Source: Defluviimonas aquaemixtae
GTDB lineage: Bacteria; Pseudomonadota; Alphaproteobacteria; Rhodobacterales; Rhodobacteraceae
Direction: 5' to 3'
Assembly (NCBI RefSeq): GCF_900302475.1
Contig: NZ_OMOQ01000001.1
Span: 744,001 to 808,000, forward strand
DNA: 64,000 bases
How positions within the stretch are numbered: position 1 is the stretch's first letter; each line of letters begins with the position of its first letter. A model generated the notes under the pieces. The model was not told where the DNA came from. It searched no databases and saw nothing but the letters and a program-made list of their open reading frames with translations. The translations under genes were made by a program, and so were the position numbers. This document shows, piece after piece, positions 63,054-64,000 of this stretch.

Positions 63054-64000
63054 TTCACCGGGTTGCGGTAGATCATGCGGCGGACCGAGCCGGTCTTCGA
63101 GCGCATCAGGATCGTTTCGGTTTCGATGAAATGCGGCTCGCGCTTCACGCCGCGCACGATGGACCCGTTCGTGACCCCGGTCGCGGCGAAGATCACGTCG
63201 GCCTGCACCATCTCATCGCGCGCATAGACGCGATTGAGGTCTTTGATCCCGGCCTTCGCCGCGCGGGCGCGCTCATCGTCGTTGCGAAAGAGGAGCCGGC
63301 CCCACATCTGACCGCCCATGCACTTAAGCGCCGAGGCGGCGAGCACGCCTTCGGGCGCGCCGCCCGACCCCATATACATGTCGATGCCGGTCAGTTCGGA
63401 TTCGGCGCAGTGGATCACGCCGGCCACGTCGCCGTCGGTGATAAGTCGGATCGCTGCACCCGTGGCGCGAACTTCGGTCACCATATCCTCGTGCCGGGGG
63501 CGTTCGAGGATGCAGACGGTGATGTCGGTTGGCTTGCACTTCTTGGCCTTGGCGAGCTCCACGATTCGCTCCGTCGGGCTCATCTCGAGGCCGACGACGT
63601 TCTTCGGCAGGCCGGGGCCGATGGCCAGCTTGTCCATATAGACGTCGGGCGCGTGCAACAGGGTCCCTCGCGGGGCCATCGCGATCACGGTGAGCGCGTT
63701 CGGCATGTCCTTTGCTGTCAGCGTGGTGCCTTCCAGGGGATCAAGTGCGATGTCGACCTCGGGTCCGTTGCCGGTGCCCACCTCCTCGCCGATAAAAAGC
63801 ATCGGCGCCTCGTCTCGTTCGCCCTCGCCAATGACAACGGTGCCTGTGATGTCGAGAAGGTTGAGTTGATCGCGCATCGCGTTGACTGCGGCCTGGTCAG
63901 CCGCCTTCTCGTCACCGCGCCCGATGAGGCGGGCGGAGGCGTGTGCGGCGGCCTCGGAGACGCGGGCGAGGCCCAGAGAGAGCATGCGGTCGTAGAATTC
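63050..64000 (-). CDS. glpX: Class II fructose-1,6-bisphosphatase GlpX (5' end cut by window)
   Basis: The frame is open to the window edge. An internal ATG at 63985 is preceded in frame by EFYDR, which matches the usual N-terminal text of this protein, so the true start is just outside. Motifs: GEGERDEAPML and ALDPLEGTT for metal and phosphate binding, and GSGGAPEGVLAASALKCMGG. It hydrolyses fructose-1,6-bisphosphate in gluconeogenesis. Overlaps recJ by 4 nt. Confidence 0.95.
   Translation of the reverse strand, partial: EFYDRMLSLGLARVSEAAAHASARLIGRGDEKAADQAAVNAMRDQLNLLDITGTVVIGEGERDEAPMLFIGEEVGTGNGPEVDIALDPLEGTTLTAKDMPNALTVIAMAPRGTLLHAPDVYMDKLAIGPGLPKNVVGLEMSPTERIVELAKAKKCKPTDITVCILERPRHEDMVTEVRATGAAIRLITDGDVAGVIHCAESELTGIDMYMGSGGAPEGVLAASALKCMGGQMWGRLLFRNDDERARAAKAGIKDLNRVYARDEMVQADVIFAATGVTNGSIVRGVKREPHFIETETILMRSKTGSVRRMIYRNPVK

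Overview
The window looks like a chromosome segment from an alphaproteobacterium of the Rhodobacteraceae (Roseobacter-type). The supporting signs are high GC, many ATGA/GTGA stop-start overlaps, TRAP and spermidine/putrescine-type ABC transporters, a pqqABCDE operon and two Rieske demethylase-like oxygenases. All functional calls come from reading sequence and motifs; no database search was run.

Left part (1-19.1 kb): sugar-acid catabolism. A cut-off SDR gene and a uronate dehydrogenase gene (udh) come first. A long minus-strand operon then runs from a TRAP transporter (dctP-dctQ-dctM, from 9788) through a UxaA-type dehydratase, a Gfo/Idh oxidoreductase, a 3-hydroxyisobutyrate-dehydrogenase-like enzyme, an SDR and an EamA exporter/importer. 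It is divergent from a GntR regulator plus an FAH-family hydrolase. Two perfect palindromes with the UxuR/ExuR-like core TGGTATACCA lie between them. A broken LysR gene follows. Next is a second minus-strand unit: a split transketolase, a threonate-dehydrogenase-like enzyme and an SDR. It is divergent from a SAF-domain oxidoreductase and an L-arabinonate-type IlvD/Edd dehydratase.

Middle (19.2-33.5 kb): a response regulator, a FIST sensor and a hybrid histidine kinase form an operon resembling NosP/NahK nitric-oxide sensing. The complete pqqABCDE operon includes a 31-codon pqqA. Next comes a cassette I consider the most novel item. It holds a 64-residue peptide gene with a microcin-type 15-residue leader and four K/S/H hexapeptide repeats, then an unknown protein, an HlyD adaptor and a C39-peptidase ABC exporter. 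A decayed IS3-family transposase, missing a catalytic Asp, borders it.

Right-centre (33.5-49.4 kb): an amidohydrolase with a PotFGHI-like ABC importer, then a cupin. A TetR-controlled cluster follows: a methyltransferase, a class III aminotransferase, a second PotFGHI-like importer and two Rieske oxygenase alpha subunits. The same palindrome (TGAGCGCTCA plus AAATAAA) lies in front of the regulator/aminotransferase pair and in front of the second Rieske gene, about 8 kb away. This suggests one regulon for a quaternary or methylated amine. No Rieske reductase is present.

Right end (50.2-64 kb): an ECF sigma/anti-sigma pair, a TPR lipoprotein-like secreted protein, YceI plus cytochrome b561, a peptide-use cluster (M24 peptidase, GlxA-type regulator, dipeptide-type binding protein, CocE/NonD hydrolase), a 33-nt GA tract, tRNA-Glu(UUC), then the core genes recJ and glpX (cut by the window end).
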